In this document: one piece after another, positions 17,151 through 25,513 of the stretch
Layout: each line of letters begins with the position of its first letter
Position numbering within the stretch: the first letter of the stretch is position 1
Source: Eupransor demetentiae
GTDB lineage: Bacteria > Bacillota > Bacilli > Lactobacillales > Lactobacillaceae
NCBI RefSeq assembly: GCF_963930865.1
Contig: NZ_CAWVOH010000001.1
Location: 62,001-126,000 of the forward strand
Reading direction: 5' to 3'
DNA length: 64,000 nucleotides
Made by a program: the position numbers and the translations under genes
Notes under the pieces: generated by a model
Told to the model about the DNA's origin: nothing
The model's database searches: none
Seen by the model: only the letters and a program-made list of their open reading frames with translations

Positions 17151-18570
17151 TCGTAAAGAGGCCCTGGAGAAAACCCGAGCCGCCATTGCCGCTGATAAGG
17201 AATACGAACATGGTTTTCAAGATGACTACAAGGCCGTCTTTTCAACGGGCCGTGGGATCAACGAAGATATTATTCGTAAGATTTCAGCTAAGAAAAACGA
17301 ACCTCAGTGGATGTTAGATTTCCGCTTGCAGGCCTACCAAACCTACTTGGATATGCCCATGCAAGAGTGGGGACCGGATTTGTCCGGCATCGACTTTGAC
17401 GATATCTACTACTACAACAAGCCAACCAATGAAAAGTACCGTGACTGGGATGATGTTCCCCAGGAACTGAAGGATACTTTTGAACGCTTGGGTGTGCCGG
17501 AAGCCGAACGTAAGTGGTTGGCCGGTTCATCTGCCCAGTACGAATCAGAAGTGGTTTATCACCGCATGAAGGAAGAATTTGCCAAGACAGGGATTGTCTT
17601 TACTGATACCGATACGGCCGTGCAGGAGTATCCGGAATTGGTTAAGGAATACTTTGGTTCCTTGGTGAAGCCTTCCAATAATAAATTGGCGGCCCTGAAC
17701 TCTGCAGCCTGGTCCGGCGGGACCTTTATTTACGTACCAAAGGGCGTTCACGTTACAACGCCAATTCAGTCCTATTTCCGAATTAACACGGAAAACGAAG
17801 GGCAGTTCGAACGAACTTTGATCATCGTTGATGAAGGCGCCCACGTCGATTATGTTGAAGGTTGTTCAGCTCCCATGTATTCGGGCGATTCCCTTCACGC
17901 TGCCGTTGTTGAAGTTATCGTTAAAAAAGATGGCTACTGTCGTTACACGACCATTCAAAACTGGTCGAACAACGTTTACTCTTTGGAAACTAAGCGAGCA
18001 GCTGCCCATGAAAATGCCACCATGGAATGGGTCGATGGGAACTTTGGTTCCAAGACTACGATGAAGTATCCTTCCGTTTATTTGGAAGGCGAGGGGGCCC
18101 GTGGGACCATGCTTTCTATCGCGGTGGCTGGAAAGGGTGTTAACCTCGATTCCGGGGCCAAGATGATTCATAACGCTAAGAAGACTTCTTCTTCCATTAT
18201 TTCCAAGTCAATCGCCCACGATGGCGGTTCGACGGATTATCGTGGGACGGTCAAGTTTGGTCGTGACTCGGATGGTTCCTTTGCCCACGTTGAATGTGAC
18301 ACCATTTTGGTTGATGACCAGTCCTCGGCAGATACCATTCCCTACAACACTATTTTGAACGGCAATGTTTCCATGGAGCACGAGGCGAAGGTTTCCCGTG
18401 TTTCTGAAGAACAGCTCTATTACTTGATGACCCGTGGTATTTCGGCTGAAAAGGCGACGGAAATGATTGTTATGGGCTTCATCGAACCATTTACCAAAGA
18501 ACTTCCGATGGAATATGCGGTAGAATTGAACCGACTAATGAAATTTGAAATGGTAGGTTCTGTTGGATGA
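17140..18570 (+). CDS. sufB: Fe-S cluster assembly scaffold SufB
   Basis: A 476-residue core scaffold of the SUF machinery, normal in length. It contains YVEGCSAPMYSGDSLHAAVVE and the C-terminal EEQLYYLMTRG segment shared with SufD. AAGGAGG gives ideal spacing to ATG 17140, which lies inside the sufU end. Its 3' end overlaps the DUF59 gene (ATGA). The order sufC-D-S-U-B is the standard Firmicute arrangement. Confidence 0.95.
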   Translation: MEIDRKEALEKTRAAIAADKEYEHGFQDDYKAVFSTGRGINEDIIRKISAKKNEPQWMLDFRLQAYQTYLDMPMQEWGPDLSGIDFDDIYYYNKPTNEKYRDWDDVPQELKDTFERLGVPEAERKWLAGSSAQYESEVVYHRMKEEFAKTGIVFTDTDTAVQEYPELVKEYFGSLVKPSNNKLAALNSAAWSGGTFIYVPKGVHVTTPIQSYFRINTENEGQFERTLIIVDEGAHVDYVEGCSAPMYSGDSLHAAVVEVIVKKDGYCRYTTIQNWSNNVYSLETKRAAAHENATMEWVDGNFGSKTTMKYPSVYLEGEGARGTMLSIAVAGKGVNLDSGAKMIHNAKKTSSSIISKSIAHDGGSTDYRGTVKFGRDSDGSFAHVECDTILVDDQSSADTIPYNTILNGNVSMEHEAKVSRVSEEQLYYLMTRGISAEKATEMIVMGFIEPFTKELPMEYAVELNRLMKFEMVGSVG

Positions 18571-18878
18571 AAGATCAAGCAAAAGAAAAAGAAATTATGG
18601 ATGCCCTCACTTCCGTGGTTGACCCGGAGCTGCAGGTCGACATCGTTAACCTTGGTTTTATTAACTGGGTCGATTTGGACAGTGAGGGCGAGGCAACCAT
18701 TAACATGACTTTGACCATGCTAGGCTGCCCAATCATGGACACCATCGAAAACATGGTCAAGGATGCCTTAAAGATTGTTCCAGGGGTCAAAACAACTTCG
18801 GTTGAATTAGCCTGGGAACCAGCATGGACGATTGATCGCATGACTGATTTTGCCAAGATGTCTTTGGGCTTGGTGTGA
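18567..18878 (+). CDS. DUF59/MIP18-family Fe-S maturation protein
   Basis: A 103-residue protein of the DUF59 (SufT/PaaD-like) family. Typical features are SVVDPELQVDIVNLGFI, MTLTMLGCPIMDTI with the conserved cysteine, and a VELAWEPAW region. Family members help deliver Fe-S clusters to client proteins. The ATGA overlap with sufB shows it is the sixth gene of the suf operon. It is shorter than SufT proteins with extra domains; the exact client range is unknown. Confidence 0.88.
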   Translation: MKDQAKEKEIMDALTSVVDPELQVDIVNLGFINWVDLDSEGEATINMTLTMLGCPIMDTIENMVKDALKIVPGVKTTSVELAWEPAWTIDRMTDFAKMSLGLV

Positions 18879-18904
18879 AAAATTAAAATTAAATAATTTA
18901 ATCC

Positions 18905-18933
18905 TTGACAATAAATGAGTTAAATATTAGAAT
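18905..18933 (+). promoter_or_regulatory. Strong promoter of the leucine operon
   Basis: Consensus -35 TTGACA (18905-18910), 17-base spacer, -10 TAGAAT (18928-18933). Transcription should begin near 18940, upstream of the leader peptide. Confidence 0.85.
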
Positions 18934-18968
18934 TAACACATAATAATTATTCGAGAGGAGAAAATACG

Positions 18969-19052
18969 ATGATGAAACGCATGAAGCAAACCACTATGAT
19001 GTCAACTTCTTCAATTCATGCTGTTTTGATCAGCTTGTTGGGCAACCCCTAA
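18969..19052 (+). CDS. Leader peptide of the leu operon
   Basis: A 27-codon frame starting at ATG 18969 with GAGGAG 9 bases upstream. It ends HAVLISLLGNP-stop, so it carries Val, Leu, Ile, Leu and Leu codons just before the stop. The stop codon and the preceding proline codon form part of the first strand of a downstream hairpin. Position between a strong promoter and a terminator in front of leuA marks it as an attenuation leader peptide. It is serine/threonine-rich with five methionine codons near its start. Confidence 0.85.
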   Translation: MMKRMKQTTMMSTSSIHAVLISLLGNP

Positions 19053-19160
19053 TGAGCTGAGTTTTAAGACTGGCCATTAGGGGCGAACCCAAGAATGGCT
19101 GGTCATTAAAGTTTGAGTATTTTCAAGCGGACTAGTCAATTTGATTAGTCCGCTTTTTTT
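19046..19160 (+). promoter_or_regulatory. leu operon attenuator with mutually exclusive hairpins
   Basis: Strand A, CCCCTAATG (19046-19054), overlaps the leader stop codon and pairs perfectly with CATTAGGGG (19075-19083). An alternative helix pairs GACTGGCCATT (19068-19078) with AATGGCTGGTC (19094-19104). The two helices share bases 19075-19078 and cannot coexist. An intrinsic terminator follows: GCGGACTA... (from 19127) pairs with ...TAGTCCGC (to 19153), followed by seven T (19154-19160). Ribosome position on the leader peptide should decide between the first two helices. How that choice couples to the terminator is not fully resolved by eye. Confidence 0.78.
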
Positions 19161-19181
19161 ATTACTTGAGGAGATTTAAAA

Positions 19182-20360
19182 ATGAGAAAAATTACATTTT
19201 ACGACACAACCCTACGAGATGGGGAACAAACCATTGGCGTGAACTTTACAACCGATGAAAAGGTCCGCATTGCCCAAGCACTTGAAGCTTATGGCGTTTC
19301 AGCGATTGAAGCCGGTTTCCCGGCGGCTTCGAACAAGGACTTCGATGCTGTTTCTCAGATTGCTCGCACCATTAAACAGTCAAAAATTGTCGGTTTGGCG
19401 CGTCTGGTACGCCGCGACATTGATGCAGCAATTGAGGCAACCAAGGACGCTGCCCACCGCGGCATCCATATTTTCATTGCAACTTCACCGATTCATCGCG
19501 AAGCCAAACTACATATGACCAAGGCTGAGGTCATTGAAAAGATCAAGGCCGACGTAACTTACACAAAACAGTTTATCGATGATGTGATTTTCTCACCAGA
19601 AGATGCGACTCGTACCGAACCTGATTTCCTAATTGAAGCCATTCAAACGGCAATTGATGCCGGCGCAACCATGATTAACATCCCCGACACAGTCGGTTAT
19701 TCGACCCCGGATGAATACGGGGCCCTCTTCGATTTCTTCCAAAAGGAAATCCCCAACTATGATCAAATCGGTTGGTCAACCCACACTCACAACGATTTGG
19801 GCATGGCCAACGCCAACGCCCTTGCCGGAGTGGCCCATGGCGCTACTGAAATTCAGGGAACCATCAATGGGATGGGGGAACGCGCTGGAAACGTTGACCT
19901 GATTGAAGCGGCGGTGGCCCTTAAGGTTCGCCAAGATAAGTTCCAGGTTGAAACGGATATCGATTTGGCCCAGTCGATGAAGGTTGCTACAGCGATTTCA
20001 CAGATGGCGGAAATGCCAATTCAACCGAACAAGGCTGTGACCGGACGCAACGCCTTCGCCCATGAATCGGGGATTCACCAGGATGGCTATCTGAAGAATC
20101 CAGCCACTTATGAAATTCTTTCACCAGATATGGTTGGGGCCCATGCTTCACTGCCGCTGGGAAAGCTTTCTGGTTCCCACGCCGTGATGAGCAAGCTTAG
20201 TGAGCTTGGTTACGAAGTAAGCAAGTGTGACATGATCCATATTTTTCCAAAGTTCAAGGCGATTGCCGAAGAGCATAGCTTAGTTTCAGACGAACAGCTC
20301 TGTGACATGATGCGACAATTTCACGTAGAAAAGGCGGTTGATAGTCAATGGGTGATGTAA
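19182..20360 (+). CDS. leuA: 2-isopropylmalate synthase, short form without regulatory domain
   Basis: A 392-residue HMGL/LeuA-type synthase. The catalytic motifs are DTTLRDGEQT (residues 8-17), STHTHNDLGMANANA (metal ligands) and NGMGERAGNVD. It condenses 2-ketoisovalerate with acetyl-CoA, the first committed step to leucine. Typical LeuA is about 510 residues with a C-terminal leucine-binding domain; here the protein ends shortly after the linker region and leuB begins inside its last codons. There is no frame-shifted remnant of the missing domain. Homocitrate or citramalate synthase is conceivable from length alone, but position in leuABCD supports LeuA. GAGGAG precedes ATG 19182. Confidence 0.87.
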   Translation: MRKITFYDTTLRDGEQTIGVNFTTDEKVRIAQALEAYGVSAIEAGFPAASNKDFDAVSQIARTIKQSKIVGLARLVRRDIDAAIEATKDAAHRGIHIFIATSPIHREAKLHMTKAEVIEKIKADVTYTKQFIDDVIFSPEDATRTEPDFLIEAIQTAIDAGATMINIPDTVGYSTPDEYGALFDFFQKEIPNYDQIGWSTHTHNDLGMANANALAGVAHGATEIQGTINGMGERAGNVDLIEAAVALKVRQDKFQVETDIDLAQSMKVATAISQMAEMPIQPNKAVTGRNAFAHESGIHQDGYLKNPATYEILSPDMVGAHASLPLGKLSGSHAVMSKLSELGYEVSKCDMIHIFPKFKAIAEEHSLVSDEQLCDMMRQFHVEKAVDSQWVM

Positions 20361-21403
20361 AAAAAATCGCCGTCCTCAAGGGCGACTATATTGGACCGGA
20401 AATTATGACTGCGGCCCTGCAAGTTTTAGAAGCGATTGCGCCAAAGTATGATTTCAAATATGAATTAGAAGATTTACCCTTTGGTGGCGACGGCATCGAC
20501 CGAGCGGGAGATCCCTTACCAGCAAGTACGGTTGAAACGGCTAAGCAAGCCGATGCCATTCTACTGTCATCGATTGGTGGTCCCAAATGGGACGACGCGC
20601 CCCGGCGACCCGAAACTGGTTTGCTCGAGATTCGTTCGGCCCTTGGACTTTTTGCTAACATCCGGCCGACGACCGTAGTCGAGAGCCAGATTGACCGCTC
20701 ACCCTTGAAAGCCGAAATCGTTAAAGGCACGGATTTCGTGATTGTCCGCGAATTAACTTCTGGTGCTTACTTCGGTAAGCCTCGGGAACTCCGCGAAAAG
20801 GATGCCATCGATACGATTTACTACAGTAAGGACGAAGTCGAACGCATTATGCGAGTAGGTTTCCAGATGGCCCAGCAGCGACGTAAGAAAGTTACCATCG
20901 TCGACAAGTCCAACGTCCTCGCCACTTCAAAATTGTGGCGGGCAAGAGCAGAAGAAATCGCCAAGGATTTCGCTGATGTTGCGGTGGATTATCGCTACGT
21001 TGATGCCATGGCGATGGGCATCGTTGCTCGGCCAACGGATTTCGATGTCGTCATTACTCCGAACCTGTTTGGTGACATTTTATCCGACGAAGCCGCACAA
21101 ATTACCGGTTCAATTGGTCAAATCCCATCGATGTCAATTGGCGCAGATGGTCCGAACCTCTACGAACCAATTCACGGTTCTGCTCCCGATATCGCCGGTC
21201 AGGGCATCGCCAACCCCTTCTCCATGGTCAACACGGTAGCGATGATGGTGGAAAATTCCTTCCAGGAAAAAGCCATGGCTGCTGAAATGCGCCAGGCCAT
21301 TGCCACAGTTACCGCAGCGGGAACAGTTACCCCCGATATGGGTGGTAGCGCCAAAACGCAAGACATTGTTGCAGCCATGATTGCAAGTATTAAGGAGTCA
21401 TAA
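20348..21403 (+). CDS. leuB: 3-isopropylmalate dehydrogenase
   Basis: A 351-residue isocitrate/isopropylmalate dehydrogenase family enzyme. It has GDYIGPEIM at the N-terminus, RELTSGAYFG, DKSNVLATSKLWR and EPIHGSAPDIAGQGIANP. It oxidatively decarboxylates 3-isopropylmalate with NAD+. The start overlaps the leuA stop by 13 bases and has only a weak ribosome-binding site, so translation is probably coupled to leuA. Confidence 0.94.
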   Translation: MGDVKKIAVLKGDYIGPEIMTAALQVLEAIAPKYDFKYELEDLPFGGDGIDRAGDPLPASTVETAKQADAILLSSIGGPKWDDAPRRPETGLLEIRSALGLFANIRPTTVVESQIDRSPLKAEIVKGTDFVIVRELTSGAYFGKPRELREKDAIDTIYYSKDEVERIMRVGFQMAQQRRKKVTIVDKSNVLATSKLWRARAEEIAKDFADVAVDYRYVDAMAMGIVARPTDFDVVITPNLFGDILSDEAAQITGSIGQIPSMSIGADGPNLYEPIHGSAPDIAGQGIANPFSMVNTVAMMVENSFQEKAMAAEMRQAIATVTAAGTVTPDMGGSAKTQDIVAAMIASIKES

Positions 21404-21404
21404 C

Positions 21405-22772
21405 ATGAGTAAGACACTCTTTGACAAAATTTGGGAAAGCCACGTCATTGCCGGTGAGGTGGGGGAACCCCAGCTACTTTATGTCGATTTACACCTCGTC
21501 CACGAAGTTACCTCGCCGCAGCCTTTCGATGGCCTTCGCACAGCACATCGTAAGGTTCGCCGCCCTGATTTAACTTTTGCCACGATGGACCACAACGTGC
21601 CCACCAAAGATATTTTCAACGTGCAAGACCAGATGTCGCGTTTGCAGATGCAGGCTTTGGAAAAGAACTGTAAGGAATTCGGTGTTCCGCTAGCTTCGAT
21701 TGGGGATGACAAACAAGGAATTGTCCACATTGTCGGCCCTGAACGAGGCTTGACGCAACCGGCCAAAGTGATTGTCTGTGGTGACTCCCACACCGCAACA
21801 CACGGCGCCTTTGGCGCAATTGGTTTTGGAATCGGAACTTCGGAAGTTGAACACGTTTTAGCAACGCAAACCATCTGGCAGGTGAAGCCCAAGACGATGG
21901 GCATTAAGATTTCCGGTAAGCTGCCCAAAAACACATCCGCTAAGGATATCATCATGGCCATCATTGCCAAGTACGGCGTTTCCTTTGGAAACGGCTATGC
22001 GATTGAATTCTTTGGCCCCGGGGTCGCTGATTTATCAATGGAAGCCCGCATGACCATGTGTAACATGTCAATCGAAGCGGGATCAAAGACGGGAATGTTC
22101 AAACCCGACCAAACCACTTTTGACTACGTTACCGGCCGTGAACATGCTCCTAAAGATATGGATGCCGCCATCGAATACTGGAAGCAGTTCTATACCGATG
22201 ACGAAGAAGCCTTCGACAAGGTTTTGACCTTTGACGTCACGGACCTTAAGCCGATGATTACCTGGGGAACCAACCCCGGAATGGCCATGCCAGTCGACGC
22301 GGTTACACCTGAAATTAAGGATGGTAACGACCAGGCAGCCTACGATTACATCGGCCTTCGCCCTGGTATGCATGCTGAGGAAATCCCAATCGATTACCTC
22401 TTTATCGGTTCATGTACCAATGCACGCTACGAAGACTTGGAAGAAGCAGCCAAGATGATGAAGGGCAAACACTTAGCCCCCAACATCACCGCCTGGATTG
22501 TTCCCGGTTCCCGGGCTATCCGGAACAAGGCCGAGAAAACCGGCATCGCCAAAATCTTCAAGGATGCGGGTTGTGAATGGCGCGAACCTGGTTGTTCCGC
22601 TTGCCTGGCCATGAATCCCGATAAGATTCCGGCCGGCATGCATGCCGCTTCGACTTCAAACCGTAATTTCGAAGGTCGTCAGGGGGCCGGTTCACGGACT
22701 CACCTGGCGTCACCAGCCATGGTGGCGGCCGCAGGAATTGCCGGCCACTTCGTTGATATCACTGAATTATAA
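21405..22772 (+). CDS. leuC: 3-isopropylmalate dehydratase large subunit
   Basis: A 455-residue aconitase-superfamily protein. [4Fe-4S] ligands are in FIGSCTNARYEDL and GCSACLAMNPD. With LeuD it isomerises 2- to 3-isopropylmalate in the cytosol. ATG 21405 follows the leuB stop by one base, with AAGGAG at 21391-21396. Cluster supply links this step to the suf operon immediately upstream. Confidence 0.95.
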   Translation: MSKTLFDKIWESHVIAGEVGEPQLLYVDLHLVHEVTSPQPFDGLRTAHRKVRRPDLTFATMDHNVPTKDIFNVQDQMSRLQMQALEKNCKEFGVPLASIGDDKQGIVHIVGPERGLTQPAKVIVCGDSHTATHGAFGAIGFGIGTSEVEHVLATQTIWQVKPKTMGIKISGKLPKNTSAKDIIMAIIAKYGVSFGNGYAIEFFGPGVADLSMEARMTMCNMSIEAGSKTGMFKPDQTTFDYVTGREHAPKDMDAAIEYWKQFYTDDEEAFDKVLTFDVTDLKPMITWGTNPGMAMPVDAVTPEIKDGNDQAAYDYIGLRPGMHAEEIPIDYLFIGSCTNARYEDLEEAAKMMKGKHLAPNITAWIVPGSRAIRNKAEKTGIAKIFKDAGCEWREPGCSACLAMNPDKIPAGMHAASTSNRNFEGRQGAGSRTHLASPAMVAAAGIAGHFVDITEL

Positions 22773-22786
22773 GAAAGGGCACAAAT

Positions 22787-23371
22787 ATGGAAGCCTTTAC
22801 AACTGCCATCGGAACCGCGGTCGTTATCCCGGATAACACCATCAATACCGATTTGATTTTGCCCAAGCAATTTCTGAAAAACATTTTAAAGACGGGGTTT
22901 GGTAAGTACCTTTTCTTCGATTGGCGCTACCTCCCCAATGGTGATCCCAATCCCGACTTCGTTTTGAACAAGCCGGAGCACAAGGATGCTTCGATTTTGA
23001 TTACTGGGACGGACTTTGGTTCTGGTTCATCGCGTGAGCACGCCGTTTGGGCCTTGAAAGATTACGGTTTCAAAGCCGTCATCGCTGGCGGGTTCTCGGA
23101 TATCTTCTACATGAACGCGACCAAGAATGGCTTGCTGCCGGTGGTTTTGCCCGAAGAGGACCGCAAGATTTTACGTCAGGTCAAATCAGACGAACTCGTC
23201 ACGATTGACTTGCCCAAACAAGAAGTGATTTACAACACGCAGGTCTTCCACTTTGACATTAACCCACAGTGGAAGGAAAAGTTCATTAAGGGCGAAGACG
23301 ACATTGATCACACCCTTAAGTTTGCAAATGAAATTAGTGCTTTTGAAGGAAAGCGCCCCAATTTTGGATAG
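22787..23371 (+). CDS. leuD: 3-isopropylmalate dehydratase small subunit
   Basis: A 194-residue swivelling subunit of isopropylmalate isomerase. The family motif GTDFGSGSSREHAVWAL and the N-terminal NTDLILPKQFL are present. Length is normal. It lies 14 bases after leuC with AGAAAGGG as ribosome-binding site. Confidence 0.95.
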   Translation: MEAFTTAIGTAVVIPDNTINTDLILPKQFLKNILKTGFGKYLFFDWRYLPNGDPNPDFVLNKPEHKDASILITGTDFGSGSSREHAVWALKDYGFKAVIAGGFSDIFYMNATKNGLLPVVLPEEDRKILRQVKSDELVTIDLPKQEVIYNTQVFHFDINPQWKEKFIKGEDDIDHTLKFANEISAFEGKRPNFG

Positions 23372-23379
23372 GAGGAAAC

Positions 23380-24669
23380 ATGGATAATGCAGCCACATTA
23401 CGGCTAAGAATGGACGCCACAGGTGCCAGCCCCTTGTTTTACAAAGTCTTTGTCCTGGTTGCAGCCGGGATGATTCTTGATGCGGCCGATGTTTACCTGG
23501 CTTCTGCCGTTAACACGACCATCATCCAAACGAAATTTGCAACGCTTGGACAGGGGTCAATCTTCCTGTCATCCGGCTTCTTGGGCCTTTTCTTTGGTTC
23601 CCTCCTTGCTGGTTTCATCGGGGACCGTTTTGGTCGTCGGCAGGCCTACCAAATTAACCTCTTAATTTTTGGGGGCTTCACGCTACTGGCAGCCTTTTCC
23701 GGAAATGTTTGGTGGTTAATCGCCTTTCGTTTTATCGCAGCGATTGGCCTAGGGGCTGAAATCGTGACTGGTTTCTCCTTTATCAATGAATTTGCCCCTG
23801 TCAAAACCAGAGGTCGCTGGTCCGCCAGTGTTTCCATGATTGCCAACTGTGCCGCTCCTCTAACGCTTTTACTGGCCTCTTTTATTATTCCTAACTACTC
23901 TTGGCGAACTTTAATGGCCATGGTTGGTGTGGCGGCCCTGATTCTTTGGGTGATGCGCCACAACTTCCCAGAGTCACCGCGCTGGTTAATTAGCCAAGGT
24001 CGCTATGATGAGGCCGAAGCCATCATCGAACAAATGGAAGTCGCCCGCCAGCAGAAGCTGGAAGATGCTAAGGAAGACTTAGCCATTGCGCAAAAGGTCA
24101 GTCCCGGACGGGCTTTAGCCGTCGCCATTGTGGCTGTTTCAGCCATTAATTTGATTCAATACACCTTTACTTCCTGGATGCCAACGCTGCTAGTTCGCCA
24201 GGGGATTCAAGTGGTTCACTCCCTTAGTTTCTCTGCAGTGATGCTGGCAGGCGCACCGATTGGGGCCTTAACCGGTGCCATCTTAGTTGACCACCTTGGT
24301 CGCAAAAAGGTGATTGTTTCGGCCTTCATTGCTGCCGCAATTCTGGGCATGATCTATGCTTATCAACGTGAAGTAACGCCCATCCTAATTGTTGGCTTCA
24401 TCCTGGTAACTGTGATCTATATCCTGATGGCCTCAATTGTTTCCGTTTATATGCCGGAACTTTTCCGGACGGACTTCCGTTTCCGTGGAACGGGTATTGC
24501 TAACGCGGTGGCTAAGATTTTGACCGTCTTTACTCCCTACATGGCAGCCTGGGCCTTAGCCCGCTTTAATGCCAACCTGATTTTTATTGTGATTGCTGGA
24601 ATTGCCCTTATTGCAGCGGTAACGGTCGCCTTCATGGGACCCGAAACCAAGCAGGGCCGAATTGATTAA
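23380..24669 (+). CDS. MFS transporter in the leucine operon
   Basis: A 429-residue major facilitator with about 12 membrane segments. Motifs GDRFGRRQ (loop 2-3), FPESPRWLISQGR (central loop) and DHLGRKK (loop 8-9) place it among sugar-porter/metabolite:H+ symporter MFS proteins rather than drug exporters. It starts 9 bases after leuD with GGAGG, so it is co-transcribed with leuABCD. A branched-chain keto acid, isopropylmalate or other organic acid is a reasonable but unproven substrate. Confidence 0.8.
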   Translation: MDNAATLRLRMDATGASPLFYKVFVLVAAGMILDAADVYLASAVNTTIIQTKFATLGQGSIFLSSGFLGLFFGSLLAGFIGDRFGRRQAYQINLLIFGGFTLLAAFSGNVWWLIAFRFIAAIGLGAEIVTGFSFINEFAPVKTRGRWSASVSMIANCAAPLTLLLASFIIPNYSWRTLMAMVGVAALILWVMRHNFPESPRWLISQGRYDEAEAIIEQMEVARQQKLEDAKEDLAIAQKVSPGRALAVAIVAVSAINLIQYTFTSWMPTLLVRQGIQVVHSLSFSAVMLAGAPIGALTGAILVDHLGRKKVIVSAFIAAAILGMIYAYQREVTPILIVGFILVTVIYILMASIVSVYMPELFRTDFRFRGTGIANAVAKILTVFTPYMAAWALARFNANLIFIVIAGIALIAAVTVAFMGPETKQGRID

Positions 24670-24685
24670 AAGAAAGAAGAAGAAA

Positions 24686-25474
24686 ATGACAAACGTAGAT
24701 GCAAAGAAAGTGAAGTGGAACGGCGCCGTGCAACCGGAAGCCATTGATATTTTGAAGGGTGACGGCGGCATGATTGTTTCACCTACCAAGGTCGGTTACA
24801 TTATTATGACCTCGGATAAGGCAGGTTTGGAACGTAAGTTCGCCGCCAAAAACCGTAAGCGCAACAAGCCCGGTGTTGTGCTATGTGGCTCAATGGAAGA
24901 ATTGCGCGAATTGGCCGAAATGAACCCTGAAATCGACGCTATGTATCAAAAGCACTGGGATGAAGACATCTTGCTCGGTTGCATCCTCCCTTGGAAGGAA
25001 TCCGGCAAGGCCAAGATTCCAAACGATGGCTCGCAAGAATTGATGATGGATGGTCGTGAAACCTCATGTTTCGTCATTAAGTTCGGTACCCCATCTGAAA
25101 ACATCGCCCGCGAAATGTGGGAAAAGTATGGCAAGTTCTCCTTTGCTTCATCTGCCAACCCTTCTGGAAAGGGAAACCGTGGTTTGGTCACGGGTATTGG
25201 GGAACAAATCGAAAACGCGGCCGACTTGATTATTGATGCCAACGAATACGTGGCCTCAATTCAGCCCGACAAGAACATCGATACTCGCTACGAACAAGGC
25301 GTCATGGTTTCCATGGTTGATGACGAAGGTAAGCTAATCCCCGAACAAAAGGGACAAGTTGGCGTCACACCAGCACCCGTCGTCATTCGTAAGGGCCTCG
25401 ACGTTGATAAAATCATGACCATCATGACGGAAATCTTCAACACCTGGGATTATCGCCACGGTTTCTACTACTAA
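24686..25474 (+). CDS. YrdC/Sua5/YciO-domain protein
   Basis: A 262-residue protein with a YrdC-like fold signature. NRKRNKPGVVLCGS corresponds to the KR..KP motif and FASSANPSGKGN to the SANPSG motif of threonylcarbamoyl-AMP synthases. It lacks the C-terminal Sua5 domain. It may be a paralogue rather than the housekeeping TsaC that makes tRNA t6A; the internal GCILPWKESGKAKIPNDG segment is unlike standard TsaC. ATG 24686 is chosen by homology and a purine-rich upstream stretch. A true L-threonylcarbamoyladenylate synthase role is possible but unproven. Confidence 0.75.
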   Translation: MTNVDAKKVKWNGAVQPEAIDILKGDGGMIVSPTKVGYIIMTSDKAGLERKFAAKNRKRNKPGVVLCGSMEELRELAEMNPEIDAMYQKHWDEDILLGCILPWKESGKAKIPNDGSQELMMDGRETSCFVIKFGTPSENIAREMWEKYGKFSFASSANPSGKGNRGLVTGIGEQIENAADLIIDANEYVASIQPDKNIDTRYEQGVMVSMVDDEGKLIPEQKGQVGVTPAPVVIRKGLDVDKIMTIMTEIFNTWDYRHGFYY

Positions 25475-25513
25475 GTAAAGCGGCCATTGAGCCGCGCAAA
25501 GGAAGTGACTCTT

